A stretch of DNA of 38,208 bases from JANYCG01 sp031365665. Lineage in GTDB: Bacteria > Pseudomonadota > Gammaproteobacteria > Burkholderiales > Burkholderiaceae_C. The stretch lies in NCBI GenBank assembly GCA_031365665.1, contig JANLYO010000302.1, positions 1 to 38,208 on the forward strand, written 5' to 3'. Below the pieces are notes generated by a model. The model saw only the letters and a program-made list of their open reading frames with translations. It made no database searches and was not told the origin of the DNA. Position numbers and translations under genes: made by a program. Each line of letters begins with the position of its first letter. Position 1 is the first letter of the stretch. Shown here piece by piece: positions 23,510 to 31,315 of the stretch.

Positions 23510-23669
23510 GGGGACTCCTGAAAATTACGGGGTGGATCGAGGTCGAAGGAAAAAGCCTGAAAACAGCTTGGGCAACACGCATCTTAGACAAATTTAGGCA
23601 CAAGCCGTGAATACAGAAATGGTCTTTTTCCAGTGAATCAACTCATATTTTACCATTTTTTCAAATTTA

Positions 23670-23679
23670 TGTATACAAT
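23670..23679. promoter_or_regulatory. Candidate operator TGTATACA overlapping a vanA -10 box
   Basis: The perfect 8-bp palindrome TGTATACA at 23670-23677 overlaps TACAAT at 23674-23679, a good -10 hexamer about 40 bp before vanA. The -35 is poor. GT-N-AC half sites are what FCD-type GntR repressors use, so the vanR-like regulator could block vanA here. Seen by eye; the operator is not proven. Confidence 0.4.
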
Positions 23680-23716
23680 GAGTATTCAACGTTGACCTCC
23701 ATCCCTTCCATTCATC

Positions 23717-24850
23717 ATGACTACCTCCACCCGCAGCACAAGCGCCAGTTTCCCGCTCAACGCCTGGTACGCCGCCGCATATGACGTGGAAGTCGGCCGC
23801 AAACTGATGGCGCGCACGGTGTGCAATCAAAAGCTGGTCTTGTACCGCCAGCTCAATGGCCAGGTCGCCGTGCTGGAGGACGCCTGCTGGCACCGCTTGA
23901 TGCCTTTGTCGCTCGGCGCGCTAGACGGCGACACCGTCCGTTGCGGTTACCACGGCCTGGAATACAACGCCCAGGGCCGCTGTACCCACATGCCCAGCCA
24001 GGAGACGCTCAATCCCTCGGCCTGCGTGCGCGCTTTCCCGGTGCTCGAAAAACACCGCTTTGTCTGGGTCTGGCCCGGCGACCCGGCCAAGGCGGACCCG
24101 GCCTTGGTGCCCGACATGCACTGGAACGACGACCCGGCCTGGACCGGCGACGGCAAGATGATCCGCGTGAAATGCGATTACCGCCTGGTCGTTGACAACC
24201 TGATGGATTTGACCCACGAGACCTATGTGCACGGCAGCTCGATTGGCCAGCGCGCCGTGGCCGAGGCGCCGTTTGTGGCCACCCATGGCGAACGTACGGC
24301 GACCGTCACGCGTTGGATGGAAAACATCGACGCGCCGCCGTTTTGGGCCGGGCAGATCGACCACGCGTTGGGCTACAAGGGCAAAGTGGACCGCTGGCAG
24401 ATCATCAAGTTTGAAGCGCCCTGCACCGTGAACATTGACGTCGGCGTGGCCGAGACTGGCACGGGCGCCTTGCCACCTGCCGTGAACGGCGACGTGAACC
24501 AGGGCGACACGTCCAAAAGCCGGCGCAGCCGAGGCGTGAACGGCTTTGTGCTCAACACCATCACGCCGGAAACCGACCAGACTTGCCTGTATTTTTGGGC
24601 CTTCGCGCGTAACTACGCCCTGGGTGAACAACGCCTCACGCACGAGCTGCGCGAAGGCGTGGCGAATATTTTTCGTGAAGACGAACACGTGCTGGAGGCC
24701 CAGCAGCAGGCCATGAACGACCACCCCGATCACACCTTTTACAACCTTAACATCGACGCGGGCTCGATGTGGGCGCGGCGCTTGATCGATGGCTTGGTGA
24801 CCAAAGAGGCAAAAAATGCCGTCTTTATTTCAATAAATAGTGTTAGATGA
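23717..24850 (+). CDS. vanA: Vanillate O-demethylase oxygenase subunit (Rieske non-haem iron)
   Basis: A 377-residue Rieske oxygenase that demethylates vanillate to protocatechuate plus formaldehyde with electrons from VanB. The Rieske ligands are Cys57, His59, Cys76 and His79 (CWHRLMPLS and RCGYHGLEY). The mononuclear iron site is NLMDLTHETYVHGSS with His167 and His172, the VanA form. The C-terminal LNIDAGSMWARRLIDGLV is also as in VanA. Trp58 replaces the usual Pro of CPH. The insert at about residues 255-275 (PPAVNGDVNQGDTSKSRRSR) is longer than I recall for Pseudomonas VanA. The ribosome site is weak. Syringate or another methoxybenzoate is a possible alternative substrate. Confidence 0.9.
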   Translation: MTTSTRSTSASFPLNAWYAAAYDVEVGRKLMARTVCNQKLVLYRQLNGQVAVLEDACWHRLMPLSLGALDGDTVRCGYHGLEYNAQGRCTHMPSQETLNPSACVRAFPVLEKHRFVWVWPGDPAKADPALVPDMHWNDDPAWTGDGKMIRVKCDYRLVVDNLMDLTHETYVHGSSIGQRAVAEAPFVATHGERTATVTRWMENIDAPPFWAGQIDHALGYKGKVDRWQIIKFEAPCTVNIDVGVAETGTGALPPAVNGDVNQGDTSKSRRSRGVNGFVLNTITPETDQTCLYFWAFARNYALGEQRLTHELREGVANIFREDEHVLEAQQQAMNDHPDHTFYNLNIDAGSMWARRLIDGLVTKEAKNAVFISINSVR

Positions 24851-24881
24851 TAAAAATTAGGTCATTATTAGTATTTATTTA

Positions 24882-24921
24882 GATAGCAATAAATTTATAT
24901 TTTACGTGGCTTAGTGGTCAA
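24882..24921 (+). repeat. AT-rich dispersed element, copy upstream of vanR
   Basis: GATAGCAATAAATTTATATT at 24882-24901 and TTTACGTGGCTTAGTGGTCA to 24920 match the order GATAGC ... ACGTGGC(C)TAA of copies at 4223 and 22191. There is no GGGTAT palindrome after it. It fills most of the spacer between vanA and the GntR gene. Confidence 0.5.
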
Positions 24922-24938
24922 TTTTTATTAGGTAAACG

Positions 24939-25754
24939 GTGATAAATAATATTTTGTCAATTGATGCTTCTGCCTTGCCCTTGGCTGGGCAAGGAGACCG
25001 GCAGCGCGCGGACCAAAACGTTCAACAGAGCGCCCAGCAGAGCGTTCAACTCAAGGCACAGCTCAAGCTGCGGGAGATGATTTTGGCGGGCGAGTTGCAG
25101 GCCGGTGCGCGTATTGCCGAGTTGTCCATCGTCGAGAAACTCGGCTTCTCGCGCACGCCCATCCGCGCGGCGCTGATGCGCCTGGAGCAAGAGGGCCTGC
25201 TGGACGCCTTGCCCAACGGTGGTTATGCGGTGAAGACATTTTCAGAGCGCGAAGTCGGCGAAGCGATTGAGCTGCGCGGCACGCTGGAGGGCCTCTCGGC
25301 TCGTCTGGCGGCCGAGCGCGGCGCAGCTCCCATGGTGCTCAAGGAGGCGCGCGAGGCCTTGAGCGGCATCGACGCCATCCTGCGCCAAAACGCCCTGAAC
25401 GACGAGGCTTTTGCCGTTTTTGTGCGCCTGAACGAACGCTTCCACACACTGCTGGCCGAATTGTCGGGCAGCCAGGTGATCGCCAAAGAAATCGAACGGG
25501 TGTGCGCCATGCCCTTCGCTTCGCCCTCAGGGTTTGTCGTGGTGCAGGCCAACAGCCCGGCGGCGCGCGACATGCTCATCGTGGCGCAAGACCAGCATTG
25601 GCAGGTGATCGACGCGATCGAGCGGCGCGAGGGCGCGCGCGCCGAGGCGCTCATGCGGGAGCACTCGCGCATCGCCCAGCGCAACCTGCGCGAAGCCGTG
25701 CGCGGGCCGCTGCTGGATAAGATGCCCGGTGTGCGCCTGATCCGAAAACGCTGA
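24939..25754 (+). CDS. vanR: GntR-family regulator, FCD subfamily (VanR-like)
   Basis: A 271-residue regulator. After a Gln-rich leader (NVQQSAQQSVQLKAQLK, about residues 27-43) comes the winged helix at about 43-100: LREMILAGELQAGARIAEL, VEKLGFSRTPIRAALMRLEQ and EGLLDALPNGGYAV. The FCD domain follows (EAIELRGTLEGLSARLAAERG, RLNERFHTLLAELSGS, QDQHWQVIDAIERREGARAE). It starts with GTG, with TTAGG a few bases upstream. It lies between vanA and vanB on the same strand, which points to VanR, the vanillate-responsive repressor. The position inside the operon is unusual. The first 25 residues are poorly conserved, so an internal start is possible. Confidence 0.82.
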   Translation: MINNILSIDASALPLAGQGDRQRADQNVQQSAQQSVQLKAQLKLREMILAGELQAGARIAELSIVEKLGFSRTPIRAALMRLEQEGLLDALPNGGYAVKTFSEREVGEAIELRGTLEGLSARLAAERGAAPMVLKEAREALSGIDAILRQNALNDEAFAVFVRLNERFHTLLAELSGSQVIAKEIERVCAMPFASPSGFVVVQANSPAARDMLIVAQDQHWQVIDAIERREGARAEALMREHSRIAQRNLREAVRGPLLDKMPGVRLIRKR

Positions 25755-25766
25755 AGCAGAACCGAC

Positions 25767-26765
25767 ATGAAAAACCAGCAACTCTGGGTGGATGCGCGGG
25801 TTCACGCCATCCTCGATGTGACGCCTACGGTGCGCGAGTTCACCCTGCAAGCGCCGTCGGGCGCGCTGGCCTACGAGCCCGGCAGCCATTTGCAGGTGCA
25901 GATCATGGTGACGCCGTTGGGTGCACCCAGTGGCACTGGCCGTTTGCACACACGTTCGTATTCGCTCATCGGGCAGCCTGACGGTGCGTTTTACCGCATT
26001 GCCGTCAAACGCCTGGATGATGGCCGGGGCGGCTCCTTGGCCATGTGGCGTTTGCAAGTGGGCGAGCGCCTGCGCATCACCGAACCGCAAAACCACTTCG
26101 CGCTGGACCTGACGGCCCCCGCTTATTTGCTGCTGGCCGGTGGCATTGGCGTCACCCCCCTGGTGGGCATGGCACAGCGCCTGGCCAGCCGCTCGGCCAA
26201 GGTGCAGATGGTGCTGGGCGCGCGCTCAGATGACGAGTTGGCTTACTGCGGGTTGCTTCAAGAGGCGCTGGCTGGTGGCCTGGCAACCGCCGTGGCCACC
26301 CGCGGTGAGATGATCGACTTTGCCACCGAGATCGCCGCCTTGCCCGCTGGTGCGCAGGCCTACGTGTGCGGCCCGGCGCCCATGCTAGAAGCCGCGCGCC
26401 GGGCCTGGGTCGCCGCAGCGCGCCCCGCCGCCGATTTGCGGTACGAGACTTTCGGCAGCAGTGGCCGCTTTGCGCCGCAGGCGTTTCGCGTCAAGCTGCC
26501 ACGGCACCATCTGGATTTTGAGGTGGCGGCGGATGTCGGCCTGCTCGACGCGCTGGAGCTCGAAGGTGTGCAAGCCCTGTACGACTGCCGTCGTGGAGAA
26601 TGTGGCCTGTGCGCGATGGACGTGCTGGCGGTGAGCGGCGACATCGACCACCGTGACGTGTTTTTGAGCGATGCCGAAAAAGCCGGCAACAAACGCATTT
26701 GCGTCTGTGTGTCGCGCGTGGTGGGCGAGATTACGCTGGATTCGGCTTACCGGCCGGAGCCATGA
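25767..26765 (+). CDS. vanB: Vanillate O-demethylase reductase subunit
   Basis: A 332-residue class IA oxygenase reductase. The N-terminal flavin domain has HTRSYSLIGQPDGAFYRIAVKR (RxYS flavin motif at about residues 54-57). The NAD domain has YLLLAGGIGVTPLVGMAQRL near 119-138 and VCGPAPMLEAARRAW. The C-terminal plant-type ferredoxin binds [2Fe-2S] through YDCRRGECGLCAMDV and a final Cys in KRICVCVSR. It moves electrons from NAD(P)H to VanA. It starts 12 bp after the GntR gene and ends 34 bp before livH, so vanR, vanB and the transporter genes are probably one transcript. Confidence 0.92.
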   Translation: MKNQQLWVDARVHAILDVTPTVREFTLQAPSGALAYEPGSHLQVQIMVTPLGAPSGTGRLHTRSYSLIGQPDGAFYRIAVKRLDDGRGGSLAMWRLQVGERLRITEPQNHFALDLTAPAYLLLAGGIGVTPLVGMAQRLASRSAKVQMVLGARSDDELAYCGLLQEALAGGLATAVATRGEMIDFATEIAALPAGAQAYVCGPAPMLEAARRAWVAAARPAADLRYETFGSSGRFAPQAFRVKLPRHHLDFEVAADVGLLDALELEGVQALYDCRRGECGLCAMDVLAVSGDIDHRDVFLSDAEKAGNKRICVCVSRVVGEITLDSAYRPEP

Positions 26766-26799
26766 ATGCAGCACGGCAAAAAAAAGGCAAAACTGACCC

Positions 26800-27684
26800 A
26801 TGTTGACGATTCTTTTTGACGGCATTGCCTATGGCATGTTGCTGTTTGTGCTGGCCGTCGGGCTGGCGGTGACGATGGGGCTGATGAATTTCATCAACCT
26901 CGCGCACGGCGCCTTTGCCATGGTCGGCGGGTACATCACGGTGCTGCTGATGCAAAAGGCGGGGGTGCCGTTTTTGCTTTGCCTGCCGCTGGCTTTTCTG
27001 GGCGCTGCCGTGTTGGGTGGCTTGGCCGAACGCACGCTGTACCGGCCGATGTACCGCAAGCCACACCTGGATCAGGTGTTGTTCTCCATCGGGCTGACCT
27101 TCATGGCGGTGGCGGCTATGGATTATTCGATGGGGTCATCCCAACAGATCATCCAGTTGCCCATTTGGCTCAAGGGCCGCACCGAGCTTGAAATATTCGG
27201 TGGGGGCGCCTGGATGCTGGGCATGGGGCACTACCGGCTCTTCATCATCGCCGTGTGTGCGGCGCTCACCATCGGCCTGCAATACGTGTTGGCCAAGACG
27301 CGTTTTGGCAGCCGCCTGCGCGCCTCGGTGGACGACCAGCGGGTGGCGGCGGGCCTGGGCATCAATGTCAATGTGGTTTTTCTCTCGACCTTCGCCATGG
27401 GTTCGGGCCTGGCCGGGCTGGGCGGCGCACTCGGGGCAGAGGTGCTGGGGCTAGACCCGACGTTCCCGCTGAAATTCATGATCTATTTCCTCATCGTCGT
27501 CGCCGTGGGCGGCACCTCCAGCATCACCGGGCCGCTGCTGGCGGCGCTGCTGCTGGGCATTGCCGATGTGGCAGGCAAGTATTACATTCCCAAATTGGGT
27601 GGTTTCATTGTGTACAGCTTGATGATTGCAATTTTGATCTGGAAACCGCAGGGCCTGTTTGTGCGCACGGGTGGCAAAGCATGA
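26800..27684 (+). CDS. livH: Branched-chain amino acid/aromatic-type ABC permease LivH
   Basis: A 294-residue HAAT-family inner-membrane permease with about eight helices. Features are MGLMNFINLAHGAFAMVGGYI at about residues 27-47, RFGSRLRASVDDQRVAAGLGINV (the EAA-like cytoplasmic loop) and the C-terminal PLLAALLLGIADVAGKYY. An AAAGG-type site precedes the ATG. It follows vanB after 34 bp and overlaps livM by ATGA. The location downstream of the vanillate genes suggests import of vanillate or a related aromatic acid rather than amino acids, which is inference. Confidence 0.9.
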   Translation: MLTILFDGIAYGMLLFVLAVGLAVTMGLMNFINLAHGAFAMVGGYITVLLMQKAGVPFLLCLPLAFLGAAVLGGLAERTLYRPMYRKPHLDQVLFSIGLTFMAVAAMDYSMGSSQQIIQLPIWLKGRTELEIFGGGAWMLGMGHYRLFIIAVCAALTIGLQYVLAKTRFGSRLRASVDDQRVAAGLGINVNVVFLSTFAMGSGLAGLGGALGAEVLGLDPTFPLKFMIYFLIVVAVGGTSSITGPLLAALLLGIADVAGKYYIPKLGGFIVYSLMIAILIWKPQGLFVRTGGKA

Positions 27685-28685
27685 TGGACTCCGTCAACCC
27701 GCCAGGCAGGGCACTGGCTGCGGCGGGCCGCTTCAAGGCGTGGGAGATGGCGCTGTGGCTGCTGGTCTTGGCCTCGCCCTGGCTCCTGTCAAAACACGCG
27801 CCGCTGATCAACGAGATTGCCATCGTGGCGCTGTTTGCGGTGTCGCTGGATCTGGTGCTGGGTTATACCGGCATCGTCTCGCTTGGGCATGCGGCGTTTT
27901 TCGGCATGGCCGCTTACGCTTCAGCGTTGTTTGCCAAACACATCAACCCAGATCCGCTTCTGGGCCTCGCAGTGGGTATTGCACTAGCTACTCTTTTAGG
28001 AGCAGTCTGCAGTTTGACGATCATTCGCGGCAGCGACCTCACCCGCCTGATGGTGACCTTGGGCATGGGTCTTATCCTGTACGAGCTGGCCAACAAACTC
28101 GACTGGCTCACCGGCGGCGCGGATGGCCTGCAAGGTGTGGTGATGGGCAAACTGCTGGGCCAATTTGAGTTCGACCTGGCCGGGCGCACGGCGGCCTGGT
28201 ATTCACTCACGGTGCTGACGGTTCTTTTTGTGGTGCTGCGCCGCCTCGTGCATTCGCCCTTTGGTGCAACGCTCAAGGCGGTGCGGGACAACCGGCTGCG
28301 CGCGCAGTCGATTGGCATCCCGGTGACGCAACGTACGGCGGTGATCTACACCGTGGCGGCTGCCGTGGCGGGCGCGGCAGGTGCATTGCAGGCCCAGACC
28401 ACGGGGTTCGCCTCGTTGGACGTTTTTGAGTTCATCCGCTCCGCCGACGTGATGTTGGTGCTGGTGATCGGCGGCACCGGCTGGTTGTACGGCGGCGTGG
28501 CCGGTGCGGTGGTGTTCAAGCTGCTGCAAGACGTGATCTCGGCCATCACGCCGCAGTACTGGACTTTCTGGATCGGCCTCTTTCTGGTGGTGTTGGCCCT
28601 GGTGGGGCGCGACAAGTTGATCCGCCCGTGGACCTGGTTTGGAAAACCTCGCCAGGCTGGCGAATCTCGGGAGGCCAAGCCATGA
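27681..28685 (+). CDS. livM: ABC permease LivM
   Basis: A 334-residue HAAT permease with about ten helices. It has FAVSLDLVLGYTGIVSLGHAAFFGMAAYA at about residues 52-80, the LivM hallmark. The cytoplasmic loop SPFGATLKAVRDNRLRAQSIGI and VLVIGGTGWLYGGVAGA follow. The start at 27681 overlaps the livH stop (ATGATG, two in-frame ATG). The frame stays open 142 codons upstream only as a shadow of livH. It pairs with LivH to form the channel and ends overlapping livG. Confidence 0.9.
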   Translation: MMDSVNPPGRALAAAGRFKAWEMALWLLVLASPWLLSKHAPLINEIAIVALFAVSLDLVLGYTGIVSLGHAAFFGMAAYASALFAKHINPDPLLGLAVGIALATLLGAVCSLTIIRGSDLTRLMVTLGMGLILYELANKLDWLTGGADGLQGVVMGKLLGQFEFDLAGRTAAWYSLTVLTVLFVVLRRLVHSPFGATLKAVRDNRLRAQSIGIPVTQRTAVIYTVAAAVAGAAGALQAQTTGFASLDVFEFIRSADVMLVLVIGGTGWLYGGVAGAVVFKLLQDVISAITPQYWTFWIGLFLVVLALVGRDKLIRPWTWFGKPRQAGESREAKP

Positions 28686-29464
28686 CCGGCGCCAGCAAGG
28701 AAGATGCGCCAACAGTGTTGTCGACGCAAGGCCTGATCAAACGTTTCGGTGGCATCACCGCCACAGACAATGTCACGCTGAACTTGAAAAAGGGTGCGCG
28801 GCATGCGCTGATTGGCCCCAATGGCGCCGGTAAAACGACCCTGATCAACCTGCTCACGGGGGTGCTGGAGCCCTCAGCTGGCCGCATCACGCTCGAAGGC
28901 CAAGACATCACCCAATTGGCGCCGCATGAACGGGTCAAACGCGGCATGGTGCGCACGTTTCAGATCAATCAGCTATTTGACTCACTCACACCGCTCGAAA
29001 CCCTGGCGCTCACCGTGTCGCAAAACCAGGGCCTGGGGGGCAAATGGTGGCAGGCGCTGGGGGTCAACAAAGCGGTGAATACGCGCTGCGAAGCCTTGTT
29101 GGCCCAGTTTCATTTGACCTCGGTTGCCCACCAGACTACGCGTGAACTGGCCTACGGCAAACGCCGATTGCTGGAAATCGCCATCGCCCTGGCCTGCGAG
29201 CCGCGCGTTTTGTTGCTGGATGAACCCGTGGCCGGAGTGCCTGCCGGTGAACGCGAGGAGCTTTTGCAAACCGTGGCCGCTTTGCCTGCCGATGTGTCAG
29301 TGCTGTTGATCGAGCATGATATGGACCTGGTGTTCAGTTTCGCCAACCGCATGACGGTGATGGTCAATGGCGCGGTGCTCACCGAAGGCACGCCTGAGGA
29401 GATCGCCACAGATGAACGCGTGAAAGCCGTTTACCTCGGCCATGGCGAAGGAGCGCATGCATGA
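28682..29464 (+). CDS. livG: ABC transporter ATP-binding protein LivG
   Basis: A 260-residue ATPase. Walker A is GPNGAGKTT near residues 44-52, and Walker B is VLLLDEPVAG near 177-186. The H-loop is LLIEHDMDLVFSFA. The signature region reads LAYGKRRLLEIA where LSYGQQRLLEIA is the norm, so the C-loop is altered though the Gly is kept. The LivG-specific RTFQINQLFDSLTPLE is present. The ATG at 28682 overlaps the livM stop; the frame extends 18 codons upstream. The protein energises LivHM together with LivF. Confidence 0.9.
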   Translation: MTGASKEDAPTVLSTQGLIKRFGGITATDNVTLNLKKGARHALIGPNGAGKTTLINLLTGVLEPSAGRITLEGQDITQLAPHERVKRGMVRTFQINQLFDSLTPLETLALTVSQNQGLGGKWWQALGVNKAVNTRCEALLAQFHLTSVAHQTTRELAYGKRRLLEIAIALACEPRVLLLDEPVAGVPAGEREELLQTVAALPADVSVLLIEHDMDLVFSFANRMTVMVNGAVLTEGTPEEIATDERVKAVYLGHGEGAHA

Positions 29465-30198
29465 CGCGGCTGCTGCACATTGACAACTTGAGCGCCGGTT
29501 ACGGCGAAGCCGTGGTGCTGCATGGCGTGAACCTGTCGCTGGACGAAGGTCAGACGCTGGCGCTCTTGGGGCGCAATGGCACTGGCAAGACCACTTTGAT
29601 CAACACGCTGGCGGGTGCCACGCGGCAACACGGCGGCAGCATCAGCTTGGGCTCAAATGCAGGTGGCACAGTGGCCCTGCACACATTGCCCTCGCACGAG
29701 CGCGCTGCGGCAGGAATTGGCTGGGTGCCGCAAGAGCGCAATATTTTCAAATCGCTCACCGTGCATGAAAACCTGACCGCCGTGGCGCGCCCCGGGCGTG
29801 CTGGGCAGGCCAGCGCCTGGACACCTGAGCGCGTGTACGAGATGTTCCCGCGACTGGCAGAGCGCAAAGGCAACTTGGGCACACAACTCTCGGGTGGCGA
29901 GCAGCAAATGCTGGCGGTGGGCCGCGCCCTGGTGCTCAACCCGACTTTGCTGTTGCTGGACGAGCCGCTGGAGGGCCTGGCCCCCATCATCGTGCAGGAA
30001 CTGCTCAAGGCGATCCGGCGCATCACGCGCGAAGAGGGCCTGAGCGCCATCATCGTCGAGCAGCATCCGCAGGCGATTTTGGCAATATCCGACGTTGCCG
30101 CCGTGCTGGACCGAGGCACCGTGGTGCACGCAGGCACGGCCCGCGGCTTGCAGGGCAATCCTGAGTTGCTGGATCGCTTGCTGGGAGTGGCACGGTAA
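29461..30198 (+). CDS. livF: ABC transporter ATP-binding protein LivF
   Basis: A 245-residue ATPase with Walker A GRNGTGKTT near residues 38-46, GWVPQERNIFKSLTVHENL, the signature QLSGGEQQMLAVGRAL, Walker B LLLLDEPLEGLAP and the H-loop VEQHP. All motifs are canonical. Its start overlaps the livG stop (ATGA). It is the last gene of the livHMGF run. No periplasmic LivK-type binding protein is before livH or behind livF; the next gene, 106 bp on, encodes a Bug receptor of another family. Confidence 0.92.
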   Translation: MTRLLHIDNLSAGYGEAVVLHGVNLSLDEGQTLALLGRNGTGKTTLINTLAGATRQHGGSISLGSNAGGTVALHTLPSHERAAAGIGWVPQERNIFKSLTVHENLTAVARPGRAGQASAWTPERVYEMFPRLAERKGNLGTQLSGGEQQMLAVGRALVLNPTLLLLDEPLEGLAPIIVQELLKAIRRITREEGLSAIIVEQHPQAILAISDVAAVLDRGTVVHAGTARGLQGNPELLDRLLGVAR

Positions 30199-30304
30199 AC
30201 TTACTGTCGGTTTGGCAGATTTTCAATAGCTGTGCATCAAGTCGCTGCTTGGGCAATTCAAACCAGGTCTGTGCCTCGATTGATTGATTGACGAAGGTAT
30301 TCAA

Positions 30305-31270
30305 ATGAAGATCAACCACATTGTTCTTGGCCTGTCGGCTGCGCTGCTTGCCATGCAGATGGCATCGGCCCAGACTTTTCCCGCCAAGCCGATCAAAATC
30401 GTCGTGCCCTTTGGCGCTGGCGGCGTTGCCGACTTGACCGCACGCACGGTCGGCCAAAAGCTCAGCGAATCCCTGGGGCAGCCGGTAGTGATTGAGAACA
30501 AACCAGGCGCTGGCGGCGTGGTGGCTGGGGACACCGTGGCCAAGGCCGATCCCGACGGCCATACCCTTCTGCTGATGTCCAACGGCACGGCGGTCAGCGC
30601 GGACCTGTTCAAGTCATTGCCCTTTGACACGGTGCGCGATTTCGCGCCAGTGTCGATCCTGGGCACGTTTGACATTGCCATCATCACACCGGCGGATTCA
30701 AAATTCAAAACCCTCGGAGAGTTGCTGGCATTTGCCAAGGCCAACCCCGGCAAGCTCAACGTGGGCAGCATCAATATTGGCAGCACGCAAAACCTGACCG
30801 CCGAGCTGTTCAAGACCGCCTCGGGCGCGGATATGCAAATTGTTCCTTTCAATGGCACGCCAGCCGTGATTACCGCTTTGCGTGGCGGCCAGGTTGATGC
30901 GGCATTTGAAATCCTTGGCCCGGTGTTGCCGCAAATCACCGCCAAGGCCCTGCGCGCCCTGGCCGTCACCGGCGAGAAACGCGCTGCCGTGCTGCCCGAT
31001 GTGCCCACCGCAAAAGAAAGCGGCTTGCCCGCCCTGGTGGCCTCTAGCTGGAACGCGCTGGCCGCGCCGGCCAAAACCCCCAAGGCCGTGATCGCCCGCC
31101 TGAACAAGGACATTGTGGCCGCGCTCAATTCACCGGAAGTCAAGAAGAAGTTGCACGACCTGAACGTCGAGGCGCACCCCAGCTCACCTGAGCAGGCGAG
31201 CGAGCTTCTGACGGGTGAAATCAAGCGCTGGGGCGACGTGATTGTGCGCGCCAAAATCGCCAAACAGTAG
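30305..31270 (+). CDS. Bug-family periplasmic solute-binding protein
   Basis: A 321-residue receptor. The signal peptide MKINHIVLGLSAALLAMQMA ends near ASAQ at residue 23. FPAKPIKIVVPFGAGGVADLTART and ENKPGAGGVVAGDTVAKADPDGHTLLL are the Bug hallmarks. The hinge region PFNGTPAVITALRGGQVDAAFE and the end EQASELLTGEIKRWGDVI follow. GAAGG lies 7 bp before the ATG at 30305; an in-frame TTG 7 codons earlier is less likely. It stands at the head of a tight group with a dehydrogenase, a flavin monooxygenase and an aconitase-like enzyme. It probably delivers or senses the acid they degrade. No TctAB partner is present. Confidence 0.9.
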   Translation: MKINHIVLGLSAALLAMQMASAQTFPAKPIKIVVPFGAGGVADLTARTVGQKLSESLGQPVVIENKPGAGGVVAGDTVAKADPDGHTLLLMSNGTAVSADLFKSLPFDTVRDFAPVSILGTFDIAIITPADSKFKTLGELLAFAKANPGKLNVGSINIGSTQNLTAELFKTASGADMQIVPFNGTPAVITALRGGQVDAAFEILGPVLPQITAKALRALAVTGEKRAAVLPDVPTAKESGLPALVASSWNALAAPAKTPKAVIARLNKDIVAALNSPEVKKKLHDLNVEAHPSSPEQASELLTGEIKRWGDVIVRAKIAKQ

Positions 31271-31315
31271 CCAAATGATGGCCACCCCGATCCCCATTGG
31301 AACTGGCTTTGACCT

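Noticed and set aside
27255..27680. 142-codon extension of livM
   Set aside because: It is a shadow frame of livH; the ATGA overlap at 27681 gives the standard LivM start.
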